64,000 bases of DNA from Prado023 sp963777855 (GCA_963777855.1 CAVZRW010000004.1:186001-250000); one strand, 5' to 3'; counted from the stretch's first letter, positions 8,538 through 18,932 are shown. Notes: generated by a model not told the origin, from the sequence alone. Numbers and translations: made by a program.

Positions 8538-8554
8538 GGGTCCTGCAGGGACCC
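8538..8554. terminator. bidirectional terminator candidate between convergent genes
   Basis: Short hairpin GGGTCC-TGCAG-GGACCC between the ends of the potassium channel (+) and sulfatase (-) genes. Only six base pairs, so support is modest. Confidence 0.45.
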
Positions 8555-8564
8555 CGCTACCGCC

Positions 8565-11473
8565 TCAGCCCCCCACGCCGTGGGCGACGTTGGCCTGCGC
8601 GGTCGCCGCGTGCAGCACCTGCTCGTCCTCGAGGGCGTTGGGCCTCAAGTCGAACACCACCCGCTTCACGGTGCCCGTGAACACGTACGGGGCGCGGTCC
8701 TCGTAGGCGAGGTCGACCACCAGGCCGTTGTCGCGGCTGATGTCCATGCCCGCGTACGAGGTGAACGCGATCGGCACCGTGCGGGGCAGCGTCCCCCCAC
8801 CCACGGGGCGGCCGTCCACCAGCAGCGTCACCGTCCCGCCCGTTCCGGGCGTGGGCTGGTCGGCCTGGAAGTGCATCGTGACCGTCACCTCGCCCGGGGG
8901 CAGCGGCTCGGTCGCCACCTGCCGGTAGGTGTCCACGCCGAGCAGTGAGTACGTGTGGTGCAGCAGCCCGTCGCCATCGACCCACAGCCCGAACCCGCCG
9001 ATGAAGTCGGCGTTGGCCACGATGACCCCCTCGGCCCCGGACTCGGGCACCACGAGCTCGGCCTCGATGGCGTACGACCGGCCGAAGATCCGCGGGATCA
9101 TGCCGCGCTGGATGTTCTGCACGTCGCCGGCGAAGGTGAACCGCGTCTGGGTCGGCAGCGGGGGCAGGATCCCGAACACCACCGACACCCCGCCCATCAG
9201 CGGCAGCACGCGGTTGCGCTCGGCCTCGGCCCACCACAGCTCCTGCAGCTCGGCGACCATCTCCGGGTGCGCCGCGGCCACGTTGTGGGCCTGCGAGAAG
9301 TCGGTGGTCAGGTCGTAGAGCTCCCAGGGCGCGTCGGCATCCGGGTCCCAGCCGGAGCCGGGTCCGAACCGGGCCAGCGTGGTCGGGGAGATGTCCCACG
9401 GGATGCGGTCGGGCTTCGAGGCCGCCCACCAGCCGTCCCGGTACATCGCCCGGCCGCCGAACATCTCGAAGTACTGCGAGGTTCGGTGCTCCGGGGCCGC
9501 CGCGTCGGAGAAGGAGGCCAGGAAGCTGGTGCCGTCCATGGGTTCCTGGGCGATGCCGTCCACCGCCGTCGGCTCGGGGATCCCCGCGGCCGCGAGCACG
9601 GTGGGGCCCACGTCGATCACGTGCGTGAACTGCGTGCGCAGGGCTCCCCCGGCCGGGATGCGCCCGGGCCAGGCCACCGCCATCGGGTCGCGCGTGCCGC
9701 CGAGGTGGCTGGCCATCTGCTTGCCCCACTGGAACGGGGTGTTCATCGCGTGGGCCCACGCGGCCGCGACGTGCGGGGCGGTGTGGTCGTTGCCCAGGGC
9801 GTCGATGCCGCCGTACTGCTCGATCAGGGCCAGCTGCTGCGCGGCGTCGAGCACGATCCCGTTGAGGAAGGTCATCTCGTTGAACGAGCCGGTGAGGGTG
9901 CCCTCGAGGCTGGCCCCGTTGTCGCCCCAGATGTAGAGCACCAGGGTGTTGTCCAGGTCGCCCATCTCCTCGATGGCGTCGAGCAACCGGCCCACGTTCC
10001 AGTCGGCGTTCTCCTGGAACCCGGCGTAGACCTCCATCTGGCGCACGTACAGCCGACGCTGCTCGTCGCTCAGGGAGTCCCAGGCCGGGAACAGGTCCGG
10101 CCGCTCGGTCAGCTCGGTGTCGGCGGGCACGATGCCCAGCTCCTTCTGGCGCGCCAGTGTCCGCTCGCGCAGCGCGTCCCAGCCGTCGTCGAACTGGCCC
10201 CGGTACCGGTCGGCCCACTCCTTGGCCACGTGGTGCGGGGCGTGGGCGGCGCCGGTCGAGTAGTACATCATCCACGGCTTCTCAGCGTCCTGGGCGCGCA
10301 CCGCGTGCAGCCACTCGACGGCCTTGTCGGTGATGTCGTCCGGGAAGTAGTACTGGGCCCCGTCGCTGCCCTCGGGCACGCCGATGATCGCGTCGTCCAC
10401 GGTGATGATCGGGTCGTACTGGCCCGCAGCCCCGGACAGGAAGCCCCACCAGTGGTCGAAGCCCCACGACTTGGGCCAGTGGTCGAACGGGCCCGCGGCG
10501 CCCTGGACGTTGTCCGGGGTCAGGTGCCACTTGCCGAACCCGCCGGTGACGTAGCCGTTGTCGCGCAGGATCCGGGGAACGCCGCGCAGCTGCGCGGCTT
10601 GGCTGCCGAGTACCCCGGGAACGGACCCGGGTACTCCGCGATCGACCCGAACCCCACCCGGTGCTGGTTGCGCCCGGTCAGCAGGGCCGCGCGCGTGGGC
10701 GAGCAGACCGCGGTGACGTGGAAGCGGTTGTAGGTGGCGCCCATCTGCTGGACGCGGCTGAACGCCGGGGTGCGCACGGGCCCGCCGAAGGAGTCGATCG
10801 ACCCGAAACCGGCGTCGTCGATGAGGACGAGCAGCACGTTCGGTGCGCCCTCGGGAGCGCGGGGGCCGGGGATGAACGACCAGTCCGCGACGGAGGTGTC
10901 CAGGGTGCGCCCAGCGACGCCACCGAACGCCCGGTCCGGGATCGGCAGCACGGTGCGGTCCGGGTTGAACTTGCCCATGGCCTCGCCGAGGGCCGACGTC
11001 AGCTCGTCGATCCCACGGCGATCGGACTCGATCACGGACGTGGCCAACGAGCCCGGCAGGGCGCGCTCGACGCGCAGGCGCTCCTCAGCGGGGAACACCC
11101 CGATCACCAGGGCGCTGCCCGGGGCCAGCGCCTCGGAGACCTTCTCCTGGATGCCGGTCGTCAACGAGTGGCCCGCGAACCGGCCGACGATGGACCCGGC
11201 GGCGGCCCCCACGGCCACCGACGCGAGCATCGGGGGCGCCAGGAGGCCCACCAGGACCCCCACTCCGCCGCCCCAGCCCGCACCCTTGCGCCCCACGTGG
11301 TTGCCGGTGTCGCCCACGGTGACCCGGCCCTCGCCGTCCTTGGCGACCAGGATCATGCCCTGGCTGGTGAGCTCCTTGGCCGCGACCTGCGCGACGAGCG
11401 CGTCGAACTCGGCCTGGGCCGAGGCCGGGTCCTGATAGGCGGCCACCAGCAGCATCTGGGTGTCGTGACTCAC
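8565..11473 (-). CDS. arylsulfatase with N-terminal DUF1269-type membrane domain, one frameshift
   Basis: About 970 codons. GTG start at 11473 with AAGGAG upstream. Residues 1-150 resemble DUF1269 (general-stress or membrane proteins): a small ferredoxin-like part, then two glycine/alanine-rich helices (GGGVGVLVGLLAPPML and AAAGSIVGRFAGHS) and LAPGSALVIGVFP. A linker (LPIPDRAFGGVAGRTLD) leads into a sulfatase: GAPNVLLVLIDDAGFGSID (metal-binding Asp pair), CSPTRAALLTGRN (Cys converted to formylglycine), then HAPHHVAKEW, YIWGDNGAS and the C-terminal domain. The frame breaks at about 10574 in a GGGG run where one base seems missing; both sides are otherwise intact. It should hydrolyse sulfate esters after Cys activation by a formylglycine-generating enzyme, which is not in the window. 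The fusion itself is unusual. Confidence 0.88.
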
Positions 11474-11678
11474 GGGGGCACTCCTTCCGAGCGCCTGTCC
11501 GAGGGATCAGACGGCGACTTGTTCGACCCTACGCATCCGCACGGAATCACGCGCGGTGGCGCCTGCTCGCACGATCGATGGTCCCGATGTCTACTTACCT
11601 CGACAGTGTGGGCGAGTCGGCGGCGACCCGCGACGCCCGGGGCGGGTGGGCCGGCGCGGAATGCGCTACCGTGCCCGC

Positions 11679-12653
11679 GTGCCGACCCGTCCTGCCGCCA
11701 TGCCCGATCCCGGCGCAGCGCACCCCGAGCCCCGCCCCGCCGGGGGCCCGATCCGCCGGCTCGGCCGCACGACCGGTCGGGGGGTCCGGCGGGCGGCGAC
11801 CCCTTCGGTGATCCGCGGTACCGCGATCGAGATCGCCTGGCTGGCCACCCACGTGGTGACCTACCCCCTCGGCGTGCTCGAGGAGCAGGTGGGTCACGCC
11901 GACGACCGGCTCAACCTCGACGGCCTGGACCCGATCAAGCGCGGGCTGATCATCGGCGACGTGGAGGCCGCGGGCACCCCGATCATCCTGATCCACGGAG
12001 TGGTCGACAACCGGTCGGTCTTCACGCTGCTCAAGCGGGGCCTGCGCCGGCGCGGGTTCGGCCGGATCATCACCCTGAACTACTCACCGCTCACCGATGA
12101 CGTCCGGGTCGTTGCGGAGCGGCTCGAGGCGCTCGTCGAGGCCCTGTGCGCCGAGACCGGCTACGAGCGGGTGCACGTGATCGGGCACTCGATGGGCGGG
12201 CTCGTGGCCCGGTACTTCGTCCAGCGGATGGGCGGGGACTCCCGGGTGCACACGCTGGTGACCCTCGGCACGCCGCACATGGGCACCGCTCCGGCACGGA
12301 TCGTTCCTCACCCGGTGGCCCGCCAGATGCGCCCCGGGTCGGACATCATGACCCAGCTGGCTGCCCCTGCCCCGGGCTGTCGCACCCGGTTCGTGGCGAT
12401 CTGGTCGGACCTCGACCAGATGATCATCCCCAAGACGAACGCACGCATCGAGCACGGCGACCTCAACGCCCGCAACGTGCTGGTGACCTCCGTCGGGCAC
12501 AACTCGCTGCCGGTCGACGGCCGAGTGGTCCACGAGATCTGCACGACGCTGTCCCACCTGGACCCCGACGGGTCGACGGTCGCCGAGGGCGCCACCTCGA
12601 TCGCCAGCGCCCCCAGCCGCCAGGCAGCCGTTCCGCGCACCCCCGGACGCTGA
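11679..12653 (+). CDS. lipase/esterase-type alpha/beta hydrolase
   Basis: 324 residues from GTG 11679. TACCGT (11667-11672) lies six bases before it and there is no ribosome site, so a leaderless start is preferred over ATG 11661 or 11700. The fold shows the oxyanion strand IILIHGVVDN, the nucleophile elbow HVIGHSMGGLVARYF (catalytic Ser), and later candidate acid (DLDQMIIP) and base (VTSVGHNSLPVDG). VTLGTPHMGT is typical of class 2 lipases and PGAP1-like esterases. A membrane-associated N-terminus (WLATHVVTYPLGVL) but no cleavable signal is visible. Substrate not predictable; acts on lipid esters by family. Confidence 0.85.
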   Translation: MPTRPAAMPDPGAAHPEPRPAGGPIRRLGRTTGRGVRRAATPSVIRGTAIEIAWLATHVVTYPLGVLEEQVGHADDRLNLDGLDPIKRGLIIGDVEAAGTPIILIHGVVDNRSVFTLLKRGLRRRGFGRIITLNYSPLTDDVRVVAERLEALVEALCAETGYERVHVIGHSMGGLVARYFVQRMGGDSRVHTLVTLGTPHMGTAPARIVPHPVARQMRPGSDIMTQLAAPAPGCRTRFVAIWSDLDQMIIPKTNARIEHGDLNARNVLVTSVGHNSLPVDGRVVHEICTTLSHLDPDGSTVAEGATSIASAPSRQAAVPRTPGR

Positions 12654-12712
12654 CCGTCCGCCCTCGCCCCCAGGAGCCTCCGAGCAGGTGTGCAAGCGCC
12701 TGCGCTGACCCG

Positions 12713-13477
12713 CTACTCGCGGCGGCCCGCTGAGAGGGCGTAGCCCATCAACGACACGAGCTCCGACGGGTAGGACATCTGCGTGCGCAGGGTGCGCCGG
12801 ACCGCGGGGTCCCGGGCCACCAGACGCAGGGCACGACCCCAGGCGGGCAGCAGCCATCGCCACCCGATCCAGTCGATCCGGCTGCGGGCCTCGGCCCCGA
12901 TCTCGAGGGGATGCACCTCGAACGACCGATCAGCCAGCCCGGACCCGTCCCACTGCGCCTGCCACTGCGCCCGGGTTGGCAGCCACGTGCCGAGCACGTC
13001 ACCCTGCGCGGCCACCTCCAGCGACGGGCGCTCCCCGAGCCAGACCGCCTCGTTCATGCCCACCCACCCGCCGGGCCGGGTGACCCGGACACACTCGGCG
13101 ACCGCCCGGTCCTTGTCCTGCACGAACGCGATCACCGACTCCACGACGACCAGGTCGAAGCGCCCGTCGGGCAGGTCGAGGTCCAGGACATCACCCTGGA
13201 CGGTCGTGATGGAGCCGCTGACCCCGTCGCGCCGGGCCCGCCGTCGCGTCCATTCGAGCATCGCCGGGTCGATGTCCAGCGCGGTGACCCGGTGCGCGTA
13301 GTGCCGGGCCAGGTGGACCGGGCCGACGCCGATGCCCGAGCCCACGTAGAGCACGTCGCGGGCTCTGCCTGCGTGGCACATCGCCAGCAGCCGCTCAGTG
13401 GCCGGGTAGCCGCCGTTGTGCTTCGTGATTCCGATCGCGGCCTGCACGTCCAAGTAGCTGGGATTCGCCGTGGCCAT
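12713..13477 (-). CDS. class I SAM-dependent methyltransferase
   Basis: 254 residues from ATG 13477, with AAGGAG seven bases upstream; the longer open frame upstream is a shadow. Rossmann-fold motifs: VLYVGSGIGVGPVHLA (motif I, SAM binding), VTALDIDPAML (acidic residue for ribose), TVQGDVLDLDLPDGRFD and VTRPGGWVGMNE. The C-terminal third (RSRIDWIGWRWLLPAW) lacks a recognisable substrate domain. Similar to small-molecule or lipid methyltransferases of actinomycetes; the substrate is unknown. Its 5' region holds TACGCT (13524-13529) and a strong hairpin (13500-13518) before the start. Confidence 0.85.
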   Translation of the reverse strand: MATANPSYLDVQAAIGITKHNGGYPATERLLAMCHAGRARDVLYVGSGIGVGPVHLARHYAHRVTALDIDPAMLEWTRRRARRDGVSGSITTVQGDVLDLDLPDGRFDLVVVESVIAFVQDKDRAVAECVRVTRPGGWVGMNEAVWLGERPSLEVAAQGDVLGTWLPTRAQWQAQWDGSGLADRSFEVHPLEIGAEARSRIDWIGWRWLLPAWGRALRLVARDPAVRRTLRTQMSYPSELVSLMGYALSAGRRE

Positions 13478-13499
13478 CGCCGCACTCCTTCCGCCGCGG

Positions 13500-13518
13500 T
13501 GGGCGGGGCTCCCGCCCA
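13500..13518 (-). terminator. hairpin between pcrA and the methyltransferase gene
   Basis: TGGGCGGG-GCT-CCCGCCCA, an 8-bp stem with a 3-base loop. It may end pcrA transcription, but it also falls at the expected 5' end of the methyltransferase mRNA, since TACGCT lies just upstream at 13524-13529. Confidence 0.4.
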
Positions 13519-13571
13519 TCTCCAGCGTAGGCACGCCACGAGGCAGGGCACAGAGCCGAAGGGACCGCCGC

Positions 13572-16376
13572 CTACAGCTTCTCGACAGGGGCGTAGCGAA
13601 GCAGCAGGCGCTTGACGCCCTCCGAGCCGAAGTCGACCGAGGCCTCCGCCTTGTCGCCGCTGCCCAAGGTGCTGACCACGGTGCCCATGCCGAACTTGGG
13701 GTGCAGAACCCGGTCGCCCGCGGCCAGCGAGACCACGGCACGCGCGGCCGGGGTGCGCTGCTCGACCCGCGCGGCTGCCGCCGACAGCGACGGCGCCGAG
13801 CCGTAGCCGCCCGCCGAGGGCCCGGTGTAGCGGGCCGGCTCCTCACGTTCCCAGCGGATCAGCTCGGGGGGGATGTCGGCAAGGAACCGTGACTCGGGGT
13901 TGTAGCTCGGCGCCCCCCAGGCCGAGCGGCTGATCGCTCGCGTCACGTAGAGCCGCTCCCGGGCGCGCGTCAGGCCCACGTAGGCCAGGCGCCGCTCCTC
14001 GGAGAGCTCGACCGGGTCGGTCATCGAGCGCATGTGCGGGAAGACCCCGTCCTCCATGCCGGTGAGGAACACCACCGGGAACTCCAGGCCCTTGGCCGTG
14101 TGCAGGGTCATCAGGGTGACCACGCCCTCGTGGTCCTCGCCCTCGGGGATCTCGTCGGCGTCGGCGACCAGGGCGACGCGCTCGAGGAAGTCCCCGAGCG
14201 TGCCCGGGCCCTCGCCGGCCTGCTCGGCCTCGCGGGAGAACTCCGCGGCGACGGCCTCGAACTCCGCGACGTTCTCGACTCGGACCTCGTCCTGCGGGTC
14301 GTCGGAGGCCTGCAGCTCGGCCAGGTAGCCCGAGCGCTCGAGGGCCAGGCGCATGATGTCGGCCGGGCCGGCCCCGGAGTCCAGGGCGGCGGCCAGCTCG
14401 TCCATCACGGCCACGAACGCGTTCACAGCGTTCGCGCTGCGCCCGGCCATCCCGGGGATCTCCTCGACGCGACGCAGCGCCTCGCCGAAGGTGATCCGCT
14501 CGGCCTCGGCGAAGCCCGAGACGTACGCCTCGGCCCGGTCACCGATGCCGCGCTTGGGCACGTTGAGGATGCGGCGCAGGCTCACGTCGTCGGCCGGGTT
14601 GGCCACGGCGCGCAGGTAGGCCAGCACGTCGCGGATCTCGCGGCGCTCGTAGAAGCGCGTGCCGCCGACCACCTTGTACGGCAGGCCGGTGCGGATGAAC
14701 ACCTCCTCCAGCGCCCGGGACTGGGCGTTGGTCCGGTAGAACACCGCCACGTCGCCGGGCCGGGCCTGGCCGGCGTCGGTGAGCCGGTCGATCTCGTTGC
14801 CGACGAACGCGGCCTCGTCGTGCTCGGAGTCGGCCACGTAGCCGACGATCTGCTCGCCCTGGCCCGCGTCGGTCCACAGCTTCTTCGCGTGCCGGTCGGC
14901 GTTGCGGGCGATCACCGCGTTGGCCGCCGAGAGGATCGTCTGGGTCGAGCGGTAGTTCTGGTCGAGCACGATCTGGCGGGCTTCGGGGAAGTCGGTGGTG
15001 AACTCCACGATGTTGCGCACCGTCGCCCCGCGGAAGGCGTAGATCGACTGGTCGGAGTCGCCGACCACGACCAGCTCCCCGGGAGGCACCTCGCCGCCGG
15101 GGCGACCGACGAGCTCGGCCACGAGCCGGAACTGGGCGTGGTTGGTGTCCTGGTACTCGTCGACCATGATGTGCCGGAACCGGCGGCGGTAGTGCTCGGC
15201 GACGTCCGGGAACCCGATCATCAGCGCCACCGTGTGGCCGATGATGTCGTCGAAGTCCACGGCCTGCGAGCGCGACAGCCGCAGCTGGTAGGCCGCGTAG
15301 ACCTCGGCGAGCAGCTGCTCGGTGTCGTTGGCGGCCTGGGAGCGGAACGTCTCGTGATCGACGAGCTCGTTCTTCAGGCCCGAGATCTTGTTGAGCAGGC
15401 CCCGCGGGGGCATCCGCTTGGGGTCCAGGTCCAGATCTCGGGAGACCAGCGTGACCAGGCGCAGGCTGTCGGCCTGGTCGTAGATCGAGAAACCCGACTT
15501 CAGGCCCAGCCGCTCGCCGTCGCGGCGCAGGATCCGCACGCAGGCCGAGTGGAAGGTCGAGACCCACATGGCCCGGGCCCGGTTGCCCACCGCGTCCTCG
15601 ACGCGCTCGCGCATCTCGGCCGCGGCCTTGTTCGTGAAGGTGATCGCCAGGATCTCGCCCGGGCGCGCGTGGCCGGTCTCGAGCAGGTGCGCGATGCGCC
15701 TGGTCAGCACCCGGGTCTTGCCCGAGCCGGCGCCGGCGACGATGAGCAGTGGGCCGCCGCGGTGCTCCACCGCAGCGCGCTGCGGCGGGTTCAGCCCGGC
15801 CACGAGCGCGGCGAGCCGCTCCTCACGGCTGGCCTCGCGCTCGGCACGGGCCTGCTCGGCGCGGACCTGCTGCTGCTCGGCACCGTCCTTGGCGGCCGCG
15901 ACCGCGGCGCGCACCATGTCCGCAGCGCGCGAGACCTCCCCGGCGGAGCGCCCCGTGGAGGTGGCGGCGGCAGAGGGGTTCGAGGTGGCCGTCGGTCCGG
16001 CGGTGCTCGCGGAGGCGGCGGCGGTGCTCGCGGGCTCGGATGCCGTGGGCAGCGACCCGACGGGGAAGAGGCCCTCGGCGAGTGGTGCACCGGGGGTCGG
16101 TGCACCGCGGGTCGGGGAAGCGGGGGTCGCGGAAGCGGGGGTCGCGGGGGACATGACCGCAGGACGCACCGGGGGCACGGCCCGGGAACCGGGCGATCGT
16201 CCCAGGATGGCCGGTCCACCGCTGACCAAGGACCCGGGACGCGGGTCCCCCGGACCCGCCGGGGAGCCGGCATCGCGGGCAGGCGGCGCGTCCGCCTCGA
16301 GGTCAGCCCGCAGGTCGACGTCCGGATCAGGCAGGGTGGCGCGTGGGAGCCGGGGCAGGTGGTCGTCGAGCAGCAC
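13572..16376 (-). CDS. pcrA: ATP-dependent DNA helicase, UvrD/PcrA family, with long N-terminal extension
   Basis: 934 residues from GTG 16374-16376. TAGACT (16383-16388) is six bases away, indicating a leaderless mRNA, so the long N-terminus is probably real. Residues 1-190 are low-complexity Ala/Pro/Thr/Ser with short repeats (SPATPASATPASPTRGAPTP). The helicase core follows: AGLNPPQRAAVEH (Q motif), VAGAGSGKTRVLTRR (Walker A), ITFTNKAAAEMRERV (Ia), VDEYQDTN (Walker B), VVGDSDQSIYAFRGA (III), LDQNYRSTQTI (IV), TLHTAKGLEFPVVFL (V) and YVGLTRARERLYV (VI). The C-terminal domain (VLHPKFGMGTVVS) is the Tudor-like RNA-polymerase-binding module of PcrA. 3'-5' helicase for repair and replication. 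The usual family length is near 750-800. Confidence 0.95.
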   Translation of the reverse strand: MLLDDHLPRLPRATLPDPDVDLRADLEADAPPARDAGSPAGPGDPRPGSLVSGGPAILGRSPGSRAVPPVRPAVMSPATPASATPASPTRGAPTPGAPLAEGLFPVGSLPTASEPASTAAASASTAGPTATSNPSAAATSTGRSAGEVSRAADMVRAAVAAAKDGAEQQQVRAEQARAEREASREERLAALVAGLNPPQRAAVEHRGGPLLIVAGAGSGKTRVLTRRIAHLLETGHARPGEILAITFTNKAAAEMRERVEDAVGNRARAMWVSTFHSACVRILRRDGERLGLKSGFSIYDQADSLRLVTLVSRDLDLDPKRMPPRGLLNKISGLKNELVDHETFRSQAANDTEQLLAEVYAAYQLRLSRSQAVDFDDIIGHTVALMIGFPDVAEHYRRRFRHIMVDEYQDTNHAQFRLVAELVGRPGGEVPPGELVVVGDSDQSIYAFRGATVRNIVEFTTDFPEARQIVLDQNYRSTQTILSAANAVIARNADRHAKKLWTDAGQGEQIVGYVADSEHDEAAFVGNEIDRLTDAGQARPGDVAVFYRTNAQSRALEEVFIRTGLPYKVVGGTRFYERREIRDVLAYLRAVANPADDVSLRRILNVPKRGIGDRAEAYVSGFAEAERITFGEALRRVEEIPGMAGRSANAVNAFVAVMDELAAALDSGAGPADIMRLALERSGYLAELQASDDPQDEVRVENVAEFEAVAAEFSREAEQAGEGPGTLGDFLERVALVADADEIPEGEDHEGVVTLMTLHTAKGLEFPVVFLTGMEDGVFPHMRSMTDPVELSEERRLAYVGLTRARERLYVTRAISRSAWGAPSYNPESRFLADIPPELIRWEREEPARYTGPSAGGYGSAPSLSAAAARVEQRTPAARAVVSLAAGDRVLHPKFGMGTVVSTLGSGDKAEASVDFGSEGVKRLLLRYAPVEKL

Positions 16377-16578
16377 TCGCAGAGTCTAGGCGCCCGGTCC
16401 GACGTCGGCTGCCGGACCCGAGCGCGGCGCGTGCACTGGCCCCCGAAGGCCCGGCACGGGGTTCACGCGAGGTTCGCGCGGGCTCGCGCGGCGCGGAGCT
16501 GGGGCGCTGCGGGGCTTGGGCGGCTCTGCTCGCGCGGCGCAGAGCTGGCGCGCTGCGTGGACTCGCCCCGGCGGCGCA

Positions 16579-16628
16579 TGATCCATGCGGGTTGCCCCAA
16601 CTAGAAGCCACCCAACCACCACGGATCA
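16579..16628. repeat. intergenic palindrome, family A copy 1
   Basis: Imperfect palindrome opening with TGATCCATGCGGGTTGCCCC and closing with ACCACGGATCA. Its left half matches the element at 37169 at 23 of 27 positions when the bases GCA before TGATCC are included. It lies in the 388-base gap (16377-16764) downstream of the secreted Fn3 protein gene and upstream of pcrA. The rest of that gap contains the pcrA -10 box and short GC-rich repeats (GAGC, CCGAGCCC) but no gene that I can support. Confidence 0.6.
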
Positions 16629-16764
16629 TCGAACGCAGACCCCACCCTGACCGCGCCGCGGTCGACCGAGCCCGCCCCACCTTGGTCCGACCGAGCTCGG
16701 CCCCACCTTGGCCGGAGCCGAGCCCCGCGTGCCGAGCCCCGCGTGCGGAGCGCCCGGTGGGTGG

Positions 16765-18155
16765 TCAGCGCACCCGCACGGACTTGCGCGCCGCCCAGGT
16801 GCGCCCGGCCTCGTTGGCCACCGAGACGCTCATCCAGTAGGTGCGCCCCCGGGTCAGGCCCTTGATGGTGCAGGAGCGCTTCTTCGGGCCGACGGTGCAC
16901 GACCCGGCCGAGCGGGCGCCCTTCTTCTTGCTGGTCAGGGCCTGCACCCGGTACCCGGTCACCTCGGCCCCACCGTCGGAGGTCGGCGCCTTCCACGTGG
17001 TACGCACGGTCCTGCGCGCCGGCGAGGTGGCCCGGACCGTGCGGGGCTTGCTCGGGGCCGTCGCCGTCGCCGGGGCGGCGGGGGCGGGGGCGGGGGCACC
17101 GTCACGTCACCGGTGGCGTAGCCGACGACCTCGGCGCGCACCGCAGCCGCACCGAGGGAGGTCGCCAGGGCCACGGTGCCGTCGGAGGCGACGGGCACGA
17201 GCACCGTCGCGCTCGTCGCCGTGCCGAGCGGCGTGGCGAGCTGTCCCGCTGGGCGGACCGCACCCGAGGACCAGATCGCCAGGCGTGCCGGCGCGTTGCT
17301 GGTGGAGGTGACGCGCAGGGCCACGGCGCTGGCGGAGTCCGGCACGGCGGCGGCCACCGACGCGTGCAGGATGCGCCCGCTGGCCAGCCGGCAGGGCCCG
17401 GACAGGCCCGCTCCCGACCCGACCGCGGTGTCGAGCACCGGGACGGCCGGCACCTCGACGAGCCCGGGCACGGCCGCGAGGTCACCGACCAGCTGGGTGG
17501 CCCCCGGCCCGGGGGCGGCCGAGGAGGTCATCGCGCGGCACGCGGGGGTGAGCAGCGCGGTGCCGGTCCACCAGCTCGTGAACGCCGCGGCCCCGTCCCA
17601 GGACAGCGACAGGTGCACGTGGTTGCGGTGGCAGGTGTTGTCCATCCCGGAGCCGGAGTTGGCCGCGTCAAGGCAGCTGCGGTACTCGGTCCACCCCCGG
17701 CCCGGGTCGTACATCCGGATCATCCGGTTGTTCCAGATGATGTACATGATCCCCAGCCGCCGGGCCATCGCCTGCGGCGTCCCGTCCGTGGCAGGGGCCA
17801 GCAGCCAGGCGACGAACGCGTCGGCCATCTCCTTCTGCGCGGGAACGCGCACTGAGCGCATCCAGTCCACGGCCCTGCCGTCGTAGTGCTCGGAGGAGCC
17901 CGAGGCGCAGGCCCGGGGGATGTAGACGGTCGCCGGGCCGTACGTGTCCACGAGCAGGCCCTTCAGTGCCGTGGAGCCGGGCCGGGCAGTGGGATCACAG
18001 ATCGTCTGCGGCTCGTAGGCGGCCGCGGTGTCCAGCGCCGCAGGCAGGGGCTGCGGCGGTACCGGAGCAGGGACAGCCGCGCTGGCCGACATCCCCCCGA
18101 TGCCCAGGGCCAGCGCGGCTGTCACCGCAGCTGCGAGTTCCCGCACTACCCGCAT
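16765..18155 (-). CDS. secreted VanY/M15-like protein with C-terminal fibronectin type III domain, one frameshift
   Basis: ATG 18155 with AGGAGGGTC upstream. A signal peptide (MRVVRELAAAVTAALALGIG...ASA) precedes a domain with SSEHYDGRAVDWM and CHRNHVHLSLSWDGA, the spaced His/Asp residues of M15/VanY-type or ARB-07466-like domains, suggesting a zinc peptidoglycan-acting fold. A beta-rich middle region (about residues 215-345) follows, then a Pro run. The frame breaks at 17080-17100 in repeated G runs. The downstream frame continues through a Lys/Arg/Thr linker into RTTWKAPTSDGGAEVTGYRV, CTIKGLTRGRTYWMSVSV and NEAGRT, a complete Fn3 domain. Exported; peptidoglycan or surface role inferred. Divergent from the PIG-L gene. 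Confidence 0.75.
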
Positions 18156-18212
18156 GACCCTCCTATCGGCACGCCGTCACCCCGGACTGAAATGCAACCT
18201 ACGATGTGCGCC

Positions 18213-18932
18213 GTGGATATCCCGGCTGATCTGACCCGAGTCCTGGTGGTCACTGCGCACCCCGACGACGTCGACTTCGGTGCGGGGGGCACTGTGGCCA
18301 GCCTCGTCGCCGGTGGCGTGGCGGTCACCTACTGCGTGGTCACCGACGGCGACGCCGGCGGGTTCGACCCGACGGTGCCCCGCTCCGAGATCCCGCGGAT
18401 CCGCCGCGCGGAGCAGACCGCGGCCGCGGCCGTGCTCGGCGTCACGGACGTGCGGTTCCTCGGCTATCGCGACGGGGAGCTGACTGTCAGCCACGACCTG
18501 CGCCGCGACATCACCCGGGTGATCCGCCAGGTGCAGCCCCAGCGCGTGATGACGATGTCGCCGGTGCGCAACTGGGACCGGATCGGCGCCTCCCACCCGG
18601 ACCACATGGCCGCGGCCGAGGCCACGGTGCAGGCGATCTACCCCGATGCCCGCAACCAGTTCGCCCACCCGACCCTGGCCAACGACGAGGGCCTCGGGGA
18701 GTGGCACGTCGGGCAGCTGTGGATGTTCGGCTCCCCGACGCCCAACACCTACGTCGACGTGACCGACTACCTGCCGGCCAAGTTGGCCGCCCTGCGCGCC
18801 CACGACAGCCAGACGGCGCACATGCCCGATCTCGAGGGCATGATCCGGGGCTGGATGGAGGTGGCCGCCCAGCGCGGCGGCCTGCCCGAGGGCCGCCTGG
18901 CCGAGATGTTCCACGCGGTGACGATCGGCTGA
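18213..18932 (+). CDS. PIG-L/LmbE family zinc deacetylase
   Basis: 239 residues from GTG 18213. TACGAT (18200-18205) is seven bases upstream, so it is probably leaderless; ATG 18204 is an in-frame alternative overlapping that box. The zinc site is VTAHPDDVDFGAGGT plus SHPDHMAAAEA, and GDAGGFDPTV and VMTMSPVRNWDRIGASHPDH fit the N-acetylglucosaminyl deacetylase family, which includes MshB and Mca of mycothiol metabolism. Size and sequence do not let me say whether this is MshB, Mca or another paralogue. Cytoplasmic. Confidence 0.88.
   Translation: MDIPADLTRVLVVTAHPDDVDFGAGGTVASLVAGGVAVTYCVVTDGDAGGFDPTVPRSEIPRIRRAEQTAAAAVLGVTDVRFLGYRDGELTVSHDLRRDITRVIRQVQPQRVMTMSPVRNWDRIGASHPDHMAAAEATVQAIYPDARNQFAHPTLANDEGLGEWHVGQLWMFGSPTPNTYVDVTDYLPAKLAALRAHDSQTAHMPDLEGMIRGWMEVAAQRGGLPEGRLAEMFHAVTIG

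Noticed and set aside
14034..16604. 856-codon plus-strand frame
   Set aside because: Antisense to pcrA; no recognisable motif.
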